Shown here: one piece after another, positions 53,286-61,493 of the stretch
Layout of the letters: every line of letters starts with the position of its first letter
Numbering within the stretch: the first letter of the stretch is position 1
From: Sphaerisporangium perillae
Lineage (GTDB): Bacteria; Actinomycetota; Actinomycetes; Streptosporangiales; Streptosporangiaceae
Length of the DNA: 64,000 bases
Direction of reading: 5' to 3'
NCBI RefSeq assembly: GCF_023276435.1
Contig: NZ_JALLPO010000005.1
Span: forward strand, 186,001-250,000
Program-made: the position numbers and the translations under genes
The notes under the pieces: generated by a model
Databases searched by the model: none
What the model was told of the DNA's origin: nothing
Seen by the model: only the letters and a program-made list of their open reading frames with translations

Positions 53286-54206
53286 ATGTCCTCCGGCGAC
53301 CCCCGCGAACCACTCCCCGGCCGCCACGAGCCCTTCCTCGGCAACGCCTACGAGGCGCTGAACCAGGGCGAAGACACTCGCTGGGCGTACGGAACCGGAT
53401 TCGCCGACCCCCTGGCCGGCGTCGACACGCGGGTACCGGAAGGCGTGGACGGGGCCGATCTGGCCGCCTACTGCCTAATGCTCGGCGACGACGCGCTGAT
53501 CATGTCGCACCGGCTGCAGGAGTGGTGCGCGCACGCCCCCGAACTGGAGGAGGAGGTGGCGCTGGCCAACATCGCCCTCGACCTGCTGGGGCAGGCCCGC
53601 CTGCTGCTCTCGCGGGCCGGCGCCGCCGACGGGTCGGGCAGCGACGAGGACGCGCTGGCGTTCCTGCGCGAGGCGGGCGGGTTCCGCAACGTCCACCTGG
53701 TCGAGGCCGAGAACGGCGACTTCGGGCAGGAGATGGCGCGCCTGCTGGTATTCGCGACCTGGCGGCTCGCGCTGCTCGACCGGCTGGCCGGCTCGCGCGA
53801 CCCGGTGCTGGCGGCGGTGGCCGTCAAGGGCGTGAAGGAGGTCGCCTACCACCGCGACTACGCCGCGGGGTGGGTCGTCCGGCTGGGCGACGGGACCTCC
53901 TACTCCCGGCGGCGGATCGCGGAAGGCCTGGCGGCCGTCTGGCCCTCGGTGCCGGAGCTGTTCGTCCCGCACGAGGTGGAGTCGCGCCTGGCCGCGGCCG
54001 GCGTCGGGGTCGACCCCGCCACGCTGCGCGAGGAGTTCGACGCCGTCATCGCCCACGTCCTGACCACCGCCACCCTCACCCCACCCGCTGGTCCCGGTGG
54101 CTCGGCGGTGCCGCGTGGCCGCGACGGAACGCACACTGCGGCCCTTACCCGGCTGCTGGACGAGATGCAGAGCGTCGCCCGGGCACACCCGGAGACGACA
54201 TGGTGA
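53286..54206 (+). CDS. paaC: Phenylacetyl-CoA epoxidase subunit C
   Basis: A 306-residue ferritin-like subunit that binds PaaA and stabilises it; it lacks a working di-iron site. Family segments: YCLMLGDDALIMSHRLQEWC, LANIALDLLGQAR, and VKEVAYHRDYAAGWVVRLGD. Its stop overlaps the paaD start by 7 nt (ATGGTGA), so the two are coupled. Confidence 0.93.
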   Translation: MSSGDPREPLPGRHEPFLGNAYEALNQGEDTRWAYGTGFADPLAGVDTRVPEGVDGADLAAYCLMLGDDALIMSHRLQEWCAHAPELEEEVALANIALDLLGQARLLLSRAGAADGSGSDEDALAFLREAGGFRNVHLVEAENGDFGQEMARLLVFATWRLALLDRLAGSRDPVLAAVAVKGVKEVAYHRDYAAGWVVRLGDGTSYSRRRIAEGLAAVWPSVPELFVPHEVESRLAAAGVGVDPATLREEFDAVIAHVLTTATLTPPAGPGGSAVPRGRDGTHTAALTRLLDEMQSVARAHPETTW

Positions 54207-54694
54207 GCGCGCGCGAGGTGGCGAAGGCCGTGCCCGATCCGGAGCTGCCCATGCTGTCCCTGGCCGACCTGGGCATCCTGCGCGACGTCGAGGAGACCGA
54301 AGGGGGAGGCGTGATCGTCACGATCACCCCGACCTACAGCGGATGCCCGGCCATGGACGCCATCAGGGCCGACCTGTCCGCCGCCCTGCGCGCCGCCGGG
54401 TACGCCGAGGTGGAGGTCCGTACACGCCTCGCCCCGGCCTGGACGACCGATTGGATCAGCGAGGAGGGCAGGCGGAAGCTGGCCGGCGCGGGCATCGCCC
54501 CACCCGGCCCGGCTCCGGCCCGCCGCCCCGGCCCGGTCCCATTGACCCTCGGTCCGCCCCGCAGGCGGCCCGGCTGCCCTCTCTGCGGGTCGCACGACAC
54601 CGAGGAGCTGTCCCGCTTCGGCGCCACCGCGTGCAAGGCCCTGTGGCGCTGCCGCACCTGCCGGGAACCGTTCGAGCACGTCAAGGAGCTCTGA
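54200..54694 (+). CDS. paaD: Phenylacetyl-CoA epoxidase assembly protein PaaD (MIP18 family)
   Basis: A 164-residue protein with an N-terminal DUF59/MIP18 domain (PDPELPMLSLADLGIL; YSGCPAMDAI) and a C-terminal zinc-ribbon-like set of Cys pairs (CPLC, CRTC). It probably helps insert the iron-sulfur or di-iron cofactor. The ATG at 54200 lies in the paaC overlap. A Pro/Arg-rich linker joins the domains. Confidence 0.92.
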   Translation: MVSAREVAKAVPDPELPMLSLADLGILRDVEETEGGGVIVTITPTYSGCPAMDAIRADLSAALRAAGYAEVEVRTRLAPAWTTDWISEEGRRKLAGAGIAPPGPAPARRPGPVPLTLGPPRRRPGCPLCGSHDTEELSRFGATACKALWRCRTCREPFEHVKEL

Positions 54695-54695
54695 C

Positions 54696-54887
54696 ATGCC
54701 CGGCCGAATCGAGTGGACGGACACCGGCCGTGCCGGCGGAGGGGCTTGGGCTGCGATGGCGCCCGGGAGCGGAGGGGCTTCGGCTCCGAGGGTGTCAGGG
54801 AGCGGAGCGGATTCGGCTGCGATGGCGCCCGGGAGCGGTATGGCGGGGGTCGTCTTCGGTCGTGTCGATGGAGGGGGCCTGTGGTGA
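54696..54887 (+). CDS. Possible 63-aa repeat peptide between paaD and paaE
   Basis: An ATG 1 bp after the paaD stop opens a frame whose TGA overlaps the paaE GTG start (GTGA), i.e. both ends are in perfect coupling positions. Much of it is three tandem 11-residue units (GGAWAAMAPGS and variants) encoded by 33-bp DNA repeats at 54738-54836. It may be a translated spacer created by repeat expansion and not a functional protein. Confidence 0.4.
   Translation: MPGRIEWTDTGRAGGGAWAAMAPGSGGASAPRVSGSGADSAAMAPGSGMAGVVFGRVDGGGLW
54738..54836 (+). repeat. Three tandem 33-bp repeats
   Basis: Units at 54738, 54771 and 54804 share GGAG, GGCTTxGGCT-type and GGGAGC blocks; units 1 and 3 both contain GGCTGCGATGGCGCCCGGGA. 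The 33-bp length keeps the reading frame open (11 codons). They lie inside the paaD-paaE spacer. Confidence 0.8.
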
Positions 54888-55969
54888 GCGCGGCCGGGGT
54901 GGGGGTGCGGCGCCGGGCCGCGTTCGCCGCGTTGCGGGTGGCGAGGGTCGACCGGCTGTGCGAGGACGCCGCCGCGATCACCTTCGAGGTGCCCGAAGAG
55001 CTGGCGGAGGACTTCGCCTTCCGGCCCGGCGAGTCGCTCACGCTGCGCGCGTTCGTGGACGGCCGTGAGGAGCGGCGGTCCTATTCGATCTGTGCTCCGG
55101 CGGGCGGCCCGCTTCGCATCGGGGTCAGGGAGATCCCCGACGGGTTGTTCTCCAGCTGGCTGGTCCGCCGCCTGAGGCCGGGGGACGAGGTGGAGGTACT
55201 GCCCCCCACCGGCGGATTCACCGCCGACCTCTCCCATCCGGCGCACCACGTCTTCATCGCGGCCGGTTCGGGGATCACCCCCGTCCTCTCGATCGCCTCC
55301 TCCGTGCTCGCTGTGCCGGACGCCCGCGTGACGCTCTTCTACGGCAACCGCACCACGAGCACGGTGATGTTCGCCGAGGAGTTGGCCGATCTCAAGGACT
55401 CCGCCCCGGCCCGCGTCGAGCTGGCGCACGTGCTCTCCCGGGAGCCCAGGGAGCCCGAGCTGTTCACCGGCCGTCTCGACGCCGCCAAGCTGCGCGTCCT
55501 GCTGCCCGCCCTGACGCCTGTGCCCGAGGTCGGCCACTGGTGGCTGTGCGGGCCGTACGGGATGGTCCTAGACGCCCGCCGCGTCCTCGCCGAGCTGGGG
55601 GTCGCGGGGGAGCGCGTCCACCACGAGCTGTTCTACGTCGACGAGCCGCCGCCTCCGCCGGCCCGCCAGGTGGAGGGGCCGGACGAGGAGGGCGCGGCCA
55701 AGGTCACGGTGATCCTGGACGGCCGAGCCACGTCCATGGCGCTTCCCAGGGGGGTCACCGTGCTGGAAGGCGCGCAACGCGTACGCCCCGACCTGCCCTT
55801 CGCGTGCAAAGGAGGCGTGTGCGGCACCTGCCGCGCCAAGGTCACCGCCGGGACGGTGGAGATGCGCCGCAACTTCGCCCTCGAACCCGCCGAAGTCGAG
55901 GCCGGGTACGTGCTGACCTGCCAATCCATCGCGCTCACGCCCGACCTCACCATCGACTACGACGCCTGA
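54884..55969 (+). CDS. paaE: Phenylacetyl-CoA epoxidase reductase subunit
   Basis: A 361-residue electron-transfer subunit: FAD-binding domain (RSYSICAPAGG), NAD-binding domain (AAGSGITPVLSIASS; YGNRTTSTVMF) and a C-terminal plant-type 2Fe-2S ferredoxin (CKGGVCGTCRAKV, then a distant C in VLTCQS). It passes electrons from NAD(P)H to PaaA. The GTG at 54884 is chosen because GGAGGGGG precedes it and the domain starts soon after; longer frames read through the 33-bp repeats. Confidence 0.93.
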   Translation: MSAAGVGVRRRAAFAALRVARVDRLCEDAAAITFEVPEELAEDFAFRPGESLTLRAFVDGREERRSYSICAPAGGPLRIGVREIPDGLFSSWLVRRLRPGDEVEVLPPTGGFTADLSHPAHHVFIAAGSGITPVLSIASSVLAVPDARVTLFYGNRTTSTVMFAEELADLKDSAPARVELAHVLSREPREPELFTGRLDAAKLRVLLPALTPVPEVGHWWLCGPYGMVLDARRVLAELGVAGERVHHELFYVDEPPPPPARQVEGPDEEGAAKVTVILDGRATSMALPRGVTVLEGAQRVRPDLPFACKGGVCGTCRAKVTAGTVEMRRNFALEPAEVEAGYVLTCQSIALTPDLTIDYDA

Positions 55970-56291
55970 TCCGCGCGCGCCTTGGTCCGCCGTGCACGAA
56001 CGAACGCCGCCCGGGAGGCCCGCCGTACAGGGCGCCGGCATCCCCGTAGCCCCTCCTCGCCGACGCGGCGCCCCGTACACGGCACACCACCGAGCGGTGA
56101 GGGGAAGCGCTGAGCGAGCAGGCGGCTCGCCGGAGGGCTGGGGAAGCGCTGAGCGAGGGGGCGGCAGTGTGGGAGGCGGGGGGAAGTGCGCAGCGAGGGG
56201 CGGCTTGTGGGGGGCGGGTAGGGGGTGGATGCGGGTATGGGGCAAGGGAGGGGTGATGCTCCTGGTAGCGGGAGAGGGGCGGTGAAGGGAC
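55970..56291. other. 322-bp gap with repeats
   Basis: No gene is supported. It carries one copy of a 53-bp dispersed repeat (56020-56072; partner at 60518-60570) and three copies of an 18-bp repeat GGGGAAGCGCTGAGCGAG (56101, 56140, 56180). Confidence 0.6.
56020..56072 (+). repeat. 53-bp dispersed repeat, copy 1
   Basis: Begins CCGCCGTAC and ends CTCGCCGACGCGGCGCC, nearly identical to 60518-60570 apart from one indel and a few substitutions. Both copies lie in gaps rich in other short repeats, downstream and upstream of different genes. Confidence 0.75.
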
Positions 56292-58124
56292 ATGACGACG
56301 ACTCCCATCGCCGACTACGCGCTGCTGTCCGATCGGCACTCGGCCGCGCTGGTCGGCAAGGACGGCTCGGTGGACTGGCTGTGCCTGCCCCGGTTCGACA
56401 GCCCGTCGGTGTTCGGGGCGATCCTCGGCGACGGGGCGGGCCGCTGGTCCATCCGCCCGGCGGGGCCGTTCACCGTGTCGCGGCGCTACGTGGACGAGAC
56501 CATGGTGCTGGAGACGACCTTCGAGACCGGGACCGGGACCTTGGTGCTGACCGACGCGCTGGTGGTCGGCGACGAACCCGACGTGCACCGCCTCGGCGCC
56601 AACGCTCCCCATGTGCTCGCCCGCTGCGCCAGGTGCACGCGCGGCTCAATGGAGGTCGACGTCCACTACGTTCCCCGGCCGGAGTATGGGCTGGTCATGC
56701 CGCTGCTGAGGTCCGTGCCCGGCGGCGTCCTCGCCCGTGGGGGCCCCGACCAGCTGGCGCTGTCAACGCCGGTCCCGCTGACCGTCACCGCCCAGGCGGT
56801 CACCGGGAGGGTGACGATCAACGCGGGCGTCGCCCTGCGGTTCGCCCTGCATTGGAGCCCGGCGTGCGATCCGCCGCCCGCCATCTTCGGCGACGACCGG
56901 ATCGCCGCCGAGGTCGAGACCACGATCACGCGCTGGCGGGCCTGGTCACGGGCCCACCAGGCGTATGGCGGCCCTTACCGGGACCTGGTCGGCAACTCCG
57001 GCAGAGTGCTGTACGCGCTGTCGTACCAGCCGACGGGCGCCATCGTGGCGGCCCCCACCACCTCGCTGCCCGAGACGCCTGGCGGGGGACGCAACTGGGA
57101 CTACCGCTACTTCTGGGTGCGGGACGCGAGCTTCACGATGAACGCCCTGTGGGTGGCCGCTTGCCCCGACGAGGCCGACCAGTTCCTCGCCTGCATGACG
57201 ACCGCCGCCGCGACCTACGAGCCGGAGTGCGCGCTGCAGATCGTCTTCGGCATCGGCTGCGAGCACGACCTCACCGAGCGGGAACTGCCACACCTTGGCG
57301 GGTGGCGCGGCAGCCGTCCGGTCCGCGTGGGGAACGACGCCTGGCGGCAGCCCCAGGTAGACGTCTACGGAGAGCTGCTGGACGCCGTCCACTGCGTGTC
57401 CGGCCAGCTCGGCGAGTTCGACGAGCGGGCCCGCGCCTTCCTGACCGCGCTCGCCGACGCGGCCGTCCGGCAGTGGCGCGAGCCGGACCACGGCATCTGG
57501 GAGATCCGGGGTGAGCGCCGGCACTACCTGCACTCCAAGGTCATGTGCTGGGTCGCGGTGGACCGGGCCGTCGCGCTGGCCGGACGTCTCGGGGCCGAGC
57601 ATCGCGTCCCGGAGTGGCGGGCCGTGGCCGGTGAGATCCGTGACGCCATCCTGCGCGAGGGTTGGAGCGAGGAGGCCGGCGCCTACACCCAGGCGTTCGG
57701 CTCGGCCGAGCTGGACGCCTCGGTTCTGGTGATGCCGATCGTGGGGTTGCTGCCCGCCCGGGATCCCCGGATGCTCGCCACCATCGACGCCGTCGCCGCG
57801 GGCCTGGTCGACGACTACGGCCTGGTGTACCGCTACCGCACGGACGACGGGCTCCCCGGCGAGGAGGGGGCGTTCCTGCTGTGCACGTTCTGGCTGGCCC
57901 AGGCGCTGGCGCTCGCCGGACGGGCCGAGGAGGCGCGTGCCGTGTTCGAACGGGCCGGCGCGTTCATGAACGACGTCGGCCTGATGTCGGAGGAGATCTG
58001 CCCGCGGACCGGCGAGTTCCTCGGCAACTTCCCTCAGGCGCTCAGTCACATCGGGCTGATCAACGCCGCCTGGGCGATGTCCCAGACCGAGCACGGGGGC
58101 GAGTTCAAGCCCGCTTGCTGGTAG
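56292..58124 (+). CDS. Glycoside hydrolase family 15 protein (glucoamylase/trehalase-like)
   Basis: A 610-residue cytoplasmic enzyme. The N-terminal beta domain begins IADYALLSDRHSAALVGKDG, typical of bacterial GH15. The (alpha/alpha)6 barrel shows NWDYRYFWVRDASFTMNAL, EIRGERRHYLHSKVMCWVA, EEGAFLLCTFWLAQAL and NFPQALSHIGLINAAW; acidic residues in these loops are the expected general acid/base pair. No signal peptide. Substrate may be trehalose or maltooligosaccharide. GAAGGG precedes the ATG. Confidence 0.93.
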   Translation: MTTTPIADYALLSDRHSAALVGKDGSVDWLCLPRFDSPSVFGAILGDGAGRWSIRPAGPFTVSRRYVDETMVLETTFETGTGTLVLTDALVVGDEPDVHRLGANAPHVLARCARCTRGSMEVDVHYVPRPEYGLVMPLLRSVPGGVLARGGPDQLALSTPVPLTVTAQAVTGRVTINAGVALRFALHWSPACDPPPAIFGDDRIAAEVETTITRWRAWSRAHQAYGGPYRDLVGNSGRVLYALSYQPTGAIVAAPTTSLPETPGGGRNWDYRYFWVRDASFTMNALWVAACPDEADQFLACMTTAAATYEPECALQIVFGIGCEHDLTERELPHLGGWRGSRPVRVGNDAWRQPQVDVYGELLDAVHCVSGQLGEFDERARAFLTALADAAVRQWREPDHGIWEIRGERRHYLHSKVMCWVAVDRAVALAGRLGAEHRVPEWRAVAGEIRDAILREGWSEEAGAYTQAFGSAELDASVLVMPIVGLLPARDPRMLATIDAVAAGLVDDYGLVYRYRTDDGLPGEEGAFLLCTFWLAQALALAGRAEEARAVFERAGAFMNDVGLMSEEICPRTGEFLGNFPQALSHIGLINAAWAMSQTEHGGEFKPACW

Positions 58125-58354
58125 GCCGGAGCCCGTACGAGCGTGGTGCGGGCCGCTACGTCGTTCTCGCCGGGCGGCGCGAGCGGTAGCCCGAGACCTT
58201 GGCCCCCTCGTCGCGCCTGATGACCGTGCCTTCCCTGCAGAGTCGTCTGCGGGACGGGCCGGGTGTGGGACCGCTCCCGCGAGTGTGCCGATATGCCGGT
58301 CCCGGATTCGTGAAGATCCCCACGGGGCGGGGGTGTACACGCGAAGATGTCGGC

Positions 58355-58966
58355 ATGATGCGCCGGGAGACGCCGTGGGGCATTTGGGACCCCGCGCCGC
58401 TATCTGAGGTGGCCGCGCTCTTCACCAGCACCGGCGACCGATGGTGGATCGCCGGGGGGTACGCCATCGAGCTCGCGGTGGGCCGCGGTTTCCGCCAGCA
58501 CGCCGACATAGACGTCCTGCTGCTCCGCCCGGACCAGCTCGCCGCGCAGCGGGCGCTGCCGGCGTGGGATTGGTGGGCCGCCGATCCTCCAGGTGTCCTG
58601 CGCCCCTGGACGCGGGACGAGATCCTTCCCGACACGGTTCACGACATCTGGTGCCGGCCGGGGCCCGCGGAGCCGTGGCGGATCCAGGTCATGCTCGACG
58701 AGTCCGAGGGCCACGACTGGGTCTCGCGGCGCGACGGCCGGGTGCGGCGCCCCGTCGACCGGCTCGGCCTGCTGTCCGCCGAGGGCGTTCCCTACCTGGC
58801 CCCCGAGGTGCAGCTCTACTACAAGGCCAAGCGCCCTCGCGCCAAGGACGAGCAGGACTTCACCGAGGTCCTGCCGATGCTCGGCGACGACCAGCGCGAC
58901 TGGCTGGCGCGCACCATCGGGCTGGTGTACGGGGACCACCCGTGGGCCGGCCGCCTGCGCGACTGA
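58355..58966 (+). CDS. Nucleotidyltransferase (aminoglycoside-adenylyltransferase-like)
   Basis: A 203-residue protein with the minimal nucleotidyltransferase core: WWIAGGYAIELAVGRGFRQH then DIDVLLLR (metal-binding Asp pair), a middle strand RIQVMLDE, and a C-terminal helical part (PEVQLYYKAKRPRAKDEQDF). This pattern occurs in AadB/LinB-like and many uncharacterised enzymes; drug resistance is not implied. ATGs at 58355 and 58358 are both possible. Seven 15-bp repeats start right at its stop codon. Confidence 0.8.
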   Translation: MMRRETPWGIWDPAPLSEVAALFTSTGDRWWIAGGYAIELAVGRGFRQHADIDVLLLRPDQLAAQRALPAWDWWAADPPGVLRPWTRDEILPDTVHDIWCRPGPAEPWRIQVMLDESEGHDWVSRRDGRVRRPVDRLGLLSAEGVPYLAPEVQLYYKAKRPRAKDEQDFTEVLPMLGDDQRDWLARTIGLVYGDHPWAGRLRD

Positions 58967-59080
58967 GGCGGCGCGGCTGAGGCGGCGCGGCTGAGGCGGC
59001 GCGGGTGGGGCGGCGCGGGTGGGGCGGCGCGGCTGGGGCGGCGCGGCTGGGGCGGCGCGGCTGGGGCGGCGCCGTTCCTC
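58967..59080 (+). repeat. Minisatellite: seven 15-bp units
   Basis: Units of GGCGGCGCGG[CG]TG[AG]G run from the nucleotidyltransferase stop to the convergent CDF gene's end, with a partial eighth unit. The units alternate GAG, GTG and CTG variants in blocks, as expected for slippage. Such tracts vary between strains. Confidence 0.9.
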
Positions 59081-60056
59081 AGCACGCGGGACGGTCGCTC
59101 CTGTGCGCGGGGCCGTGCGGGTCGGCGCAGTGCGCGTCGGTGCGGCCGATGGTCAGCAGCTCGGGCGTCGCGTGGTCGACCTGGAGCGTGGTGTGGCCGA
59201 TGCCGTACTCGTCCCGCACCAGCCGCTCCGCCGCGACCCGCACGGCATGGCAGTCGCTGCCCGGCGCCACCAGGATGTGCGCCGACAGCGCGGCGTAGCC
59301 GGAGGTGACCTCCCAGATGTGCAGGTCGTGCACCTCCACGACGTGCTCGAGCGCGGCGGCCTTCCTGCCGATCTCGGCCGGGTTCATCCCGGCGGGCGCC
59401 GCCTCCATGAAGACCCTGCCGGAGTCGCGGACCAGGCCCCAGCCGGCCTTGAGCATCAGCGCGGCGACCACCAGCGCGGCGAGCGCGTCGGCGCGGTTCC
59501 AGCCGGTCAGCCAGATCACCAGGCCGGCGATCGTGGTGGCCACGAAGGCGTACAGGTCGTTGAGGATGTGCTGGAAAGCCCCCTCGACGTTGAGGCTCGT
59601 CCGGTTCGCCCGGCTGAGCAGCCATGTCGCGGCGAGGTTGACGGCGATGCCGGTCACGCCGGTGACGACGACGAAGACCCCCTCCACGGTGGGCGGGGCG
59701 ACGAGGCGGCCGATGCCCTCGTAGACGAAGTAGGCGCTCAGCAGGAGCAGCGTGATGCCGTTGATCTGGGCCGAGATGATCTCGGCGCGCTTGAGCCCGT
59801 AGGTGAATCCGCCCTGCGGGGGGCGCTGGGCGATGCGCATGGCGACCAGCGCGAAGACGATGGCGATGGCGTCGGTGAGCATGTGGCCGGCGTCGGAGAT
59901 CAGCGCCAGGGACTGGGCGATGAAGCCGACGACCACCTCGACGGCCATGAAGCCGACGATCAGTGCGAGGGCTCCGGTCAGGTGGCGCCGGTCAGTGTCG
60001 GCGCCCACCTCGTGCCCGTGGCCGTGCCCGTGTCCGCGGGGCGGGTGCTCACCCAT
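59079..60056 (-). CDS. Cation diffusion facilitator (CDF) metal efflux protein
   Basis: A 325-residue transporter with a His-rich N-terminal tail (HGHGHGHE), six membrane helices, the metal-site pattern SDAGHMLTDA and HILNDLYAF, and a cytoplasmic C-terminal domain (EVHDLHIWEVTSGYAALSAH). It exports Zn2+ or a similar ion in exchange for protons. The ATG at 60056 overlaps the ArsR-type regulator's stop by 8 bp, so the two form an operon. Confidence 0.93.
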   Translation of the reverse strand: MGEHPPRGHGHGHGHEVGADTDRRHLTGALALIVGFMAVEVVVGFIAQSLALISDAGHMLTDAIAIVFALVAMRIAQRPPQGGFTYGLKRAEIISAQINGITLLLLSAYFVYEGIGRLVAPPTVEGVFVVVTGVTGIAVNLAATWLLSRANRTSLNVEGAFQHILNDLYAFVATTIAGLVIWLTGWNRADALAALVVAALMLKAGWGLVRDSGRVFMEAAPAGMNPAEIGRKAAALEHVVEVHDLHIWEVTSGYAALSAHILVAPGSDCHAVRVAAERLVRDEYGIGHTTLQVDHATPELLTIGRTDAHCADPHGPAHRSDRPAC

Positions 60057-60426
60057 CGCCGAGCCCTCCCTCGGTGTGCCTCGCATGGGTGATGGCCAGG
60101 TCGAACAGCATCCGCACGTGGGAGTCGGCGAGCTGGTAGTAGGCCATGCGTCCCGACCTTCGCACCTTGACCACGCGGCGCATGCGCAGCAGCCGCAGCG
60201 CGTGGGAGGCGCCGGACATGCTCTGGCCGGTGGCCGCGGCGAGGTCGCACACGCACATCTCGCCGCCTTCCAGCAGGGCCGCCATCATGCGCAGCCGGCC
60301 GGGATCGGCGAGCAGGCCGAAGACCTGGGCCAGGTCCTGCACGGTCTCCTCGGAGGGCAGGGCCTGGCGGACCGAGGCCACCCGCTCGGCGTCTACCACC
60401 GGCACCGAGCAGGCGTCCGGCTCCAT
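60049..60426 (-). CDS. ArsR/SmtB-family metal-responsive repressor
   Basis: A winged-helix repressor of 125 residues (134 if the ATG at 60453 is used). Visible: FGLLADPGRLRMMAALLEGG, the alpha-3-type MCVCDLAAATGQ with a Cys pair, recognition helix SMSGASHALRLL, and a His-rich alpha-5 (DSHVRMLFDLAITHARH). It should sense a metal and release the promoter. I prefer the ATG at 60426 because the TGAA-N6-TTCA operator at 60439-60452 overlaps the upstream ATG. Confidence 0.88.
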   Translation of the reverse strand: MEPDACSVPVVDAERVASVRQALPSEETVQDLAQVFGLLADPGRLRMMAALLEGGEMCVCDLAAATGQSMSGASHALRLLRMRRVVKVRRSGRMAYYQLADSHVRMLFDLAITHARHTEGGLGDG

Positions 60427-60438
60427 CACTGCGACACT

Positions 60439-60452
60439 TGAACGATCCTTCA
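60439..60452 (-). promoter_or_regulatory. Candidate ArsR/SmtB operator
   Basis: TGAA-N6-TTCA, the core of SmtB/ArsR-type sites, in AT-richer DNA with a -10-like TACACT just upstream (minus strand). It overlaps the first possible ATG of the regulator, suggesting autoregulation and a downstream start. Confidence 0.5.
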
Positions 60453-60517
60453 TATGTAGAAGTGTAGGAAGTGGTCCTCCTCGCTGTCGACTCCCTCGGG
60501 GGACGTGGGCCGGTCAT

Positions 60518-60570
60518 CCGCCGTACGACGGCGCCGGCATCGCCGTACCACCTCTCGCCGACGCGGCGCC
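60518..60570 (+). repeat. 53-bp dispersed repeat, copy 2
   Basis: Partner of 56020-56072: same start CCGCCGTAC and identical final CTCGCCGACGCGGCGCC, with one indel and a few substitutions between. Confidence 0.75.
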
Positions 60571-60584
60571 GATGCGGGAAGCGC

Positions 60585-60794
60585 CACGTCGGACGGAGAG
60601 GCGGGACCACCCGGCGCAGCTAGGCGGTCGCCCACCACGTCGGACGGAGAGGCGGGACCAGCCCGCGCGCGCGGAGGTAGGCGGTCGCCCGCTGCGTCGG
60701 GTGGTGGGGCGGGACCACTCGGCGCAGCTAGGCGGTCGCCCACCGCGTCGGACGGAGAGGCGGGACCACTCGGCGGAGGTGGGCGGTCGCCCGC
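60585..60794 (+). repeat. Minisatellite: four 51-57-bp units
   Basis: Units start at 60585, 60636, 60693 and 60744. Each contains CGTCGG, a GGCGGGACCA block and ends GGCGGTCGCCC. Unit 2 is 6 bp longer through a GCGCGC insertion. Confidence 0.88.
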
Positions 60795-60816
60795 TAAGTG
60801 GTCGTGCGGCGGCGGG

Positions 60817-61401
60817 TCACAGGGGCGTGAAGGTGCCGGTCTCCGGGCGGTAGTTGGACACGACCCCGGTCTCCACCTCGTAGAACCAGCCGTGCAGGCG
60901 CAGCCGCCCGGCGGCGAGACCTCTGGCCACCCGGGGGTAGCGGCGCAGCTTGTCTAGCTGGGCGACCAGGTGGGCCTGCCCGGCCTCCTCGTCCCCGGTC
61001 GCGGGGGCCTCCCGCCATCGGTGCGTCTGGAGCAGCCACCACCGCGTGGTCGGAGCCGAGCGCAGCGTCCAGGAGCGGACCCGGCCCTGGACGGCGCCGC
61101 AGCTGGTGTGGCCGCACACGATCACGTCCTGCACGCCCAGGATGTTGACGGCGTACTCGATGGTGGCGGCCTCCGCCGTGAGCCGGCCGAGGCGGTACGG
61201 CGGGATGACGTTGCCCGCCGTGCGCAGCTCGACCAGTTCCCCGGGCCGGGCGCCCGTGATCAAGGAGGGGATGACCTGCGCGTCGGAGCAGGTGATGAAC
61301 ATCGCCTGCGGCGAGGCGCTGTCGCATGGGGGGATCACCTGTTCTCGGCCGCCGCTGACCTTCTGATGGAACGTGCGGGCATGGTCGATCAACGATTGCA
61401 T
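60817..61401 (-). CDS. Beta-class carbonic anhydrase with altered Asp/Arg dyad
   Basis: A 194-residue beta-carbonic anhydrase. Zinc ligands are Cys38, His98 and Cys101 (TCSDAQ; CGHTSC). The family's C-x-D-x-R reads CSDAQ, so the Arg that pairs with the catalytic Asp is Gln42. Elsewhere the fold is normal (ELRTAGNVIPP; ATIEYAVNILGV). Activity may be reduced or redirected. GAAAGG precedes the ATG at 61401. It converts CO2 and bicarbonate if active. Confidence 0.9.
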   Translation of the reverse strand: MQSLIDHARTFHQKVSGGREQVIPPCDSASPQAMFITCSDAQVIPSLITGARPGELVELRTAGNVIPPYRLGRLTAEAATIEYAVNILGVQDVIVCGHTSCGAVQGRVRSWTLRSAPTTRWWLLQTHRWREAPATGDEEAGQAHLVAQLDKLRRYPRVARGLAAGRLRLHGWFYEVETGVVSNYRPETGTFTPL

Positions 61402-61493
61402 GGCTGTGGACCTTTCGTGCTGATGAGGGGGAGGGAAGATCGGCCGGTCGCGAGCGCGTCCGGCCCCGCGCCGGGTGCGGGAGACTCCCTCGA

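Larger units (their letters stand above)
60454..60816. other. 363-bp gap dominated by repeats
   Basis: It holds the metal-operon promoter at its left edge, the second copy of the 53-bp repeat (60518-60570) and four 51-57-bp tandem units (60585-60794). Minus-strand frames are open through the repeats (17-codon period) but have no ribosome site. Confidence 0.6.

Noticed and set aside
54738-60794. CRISPR array candidates
   Set aside because: The repeats are contiguous or spaced irregularly, GC-rich, without unique spacers of constant length and without cas genes.
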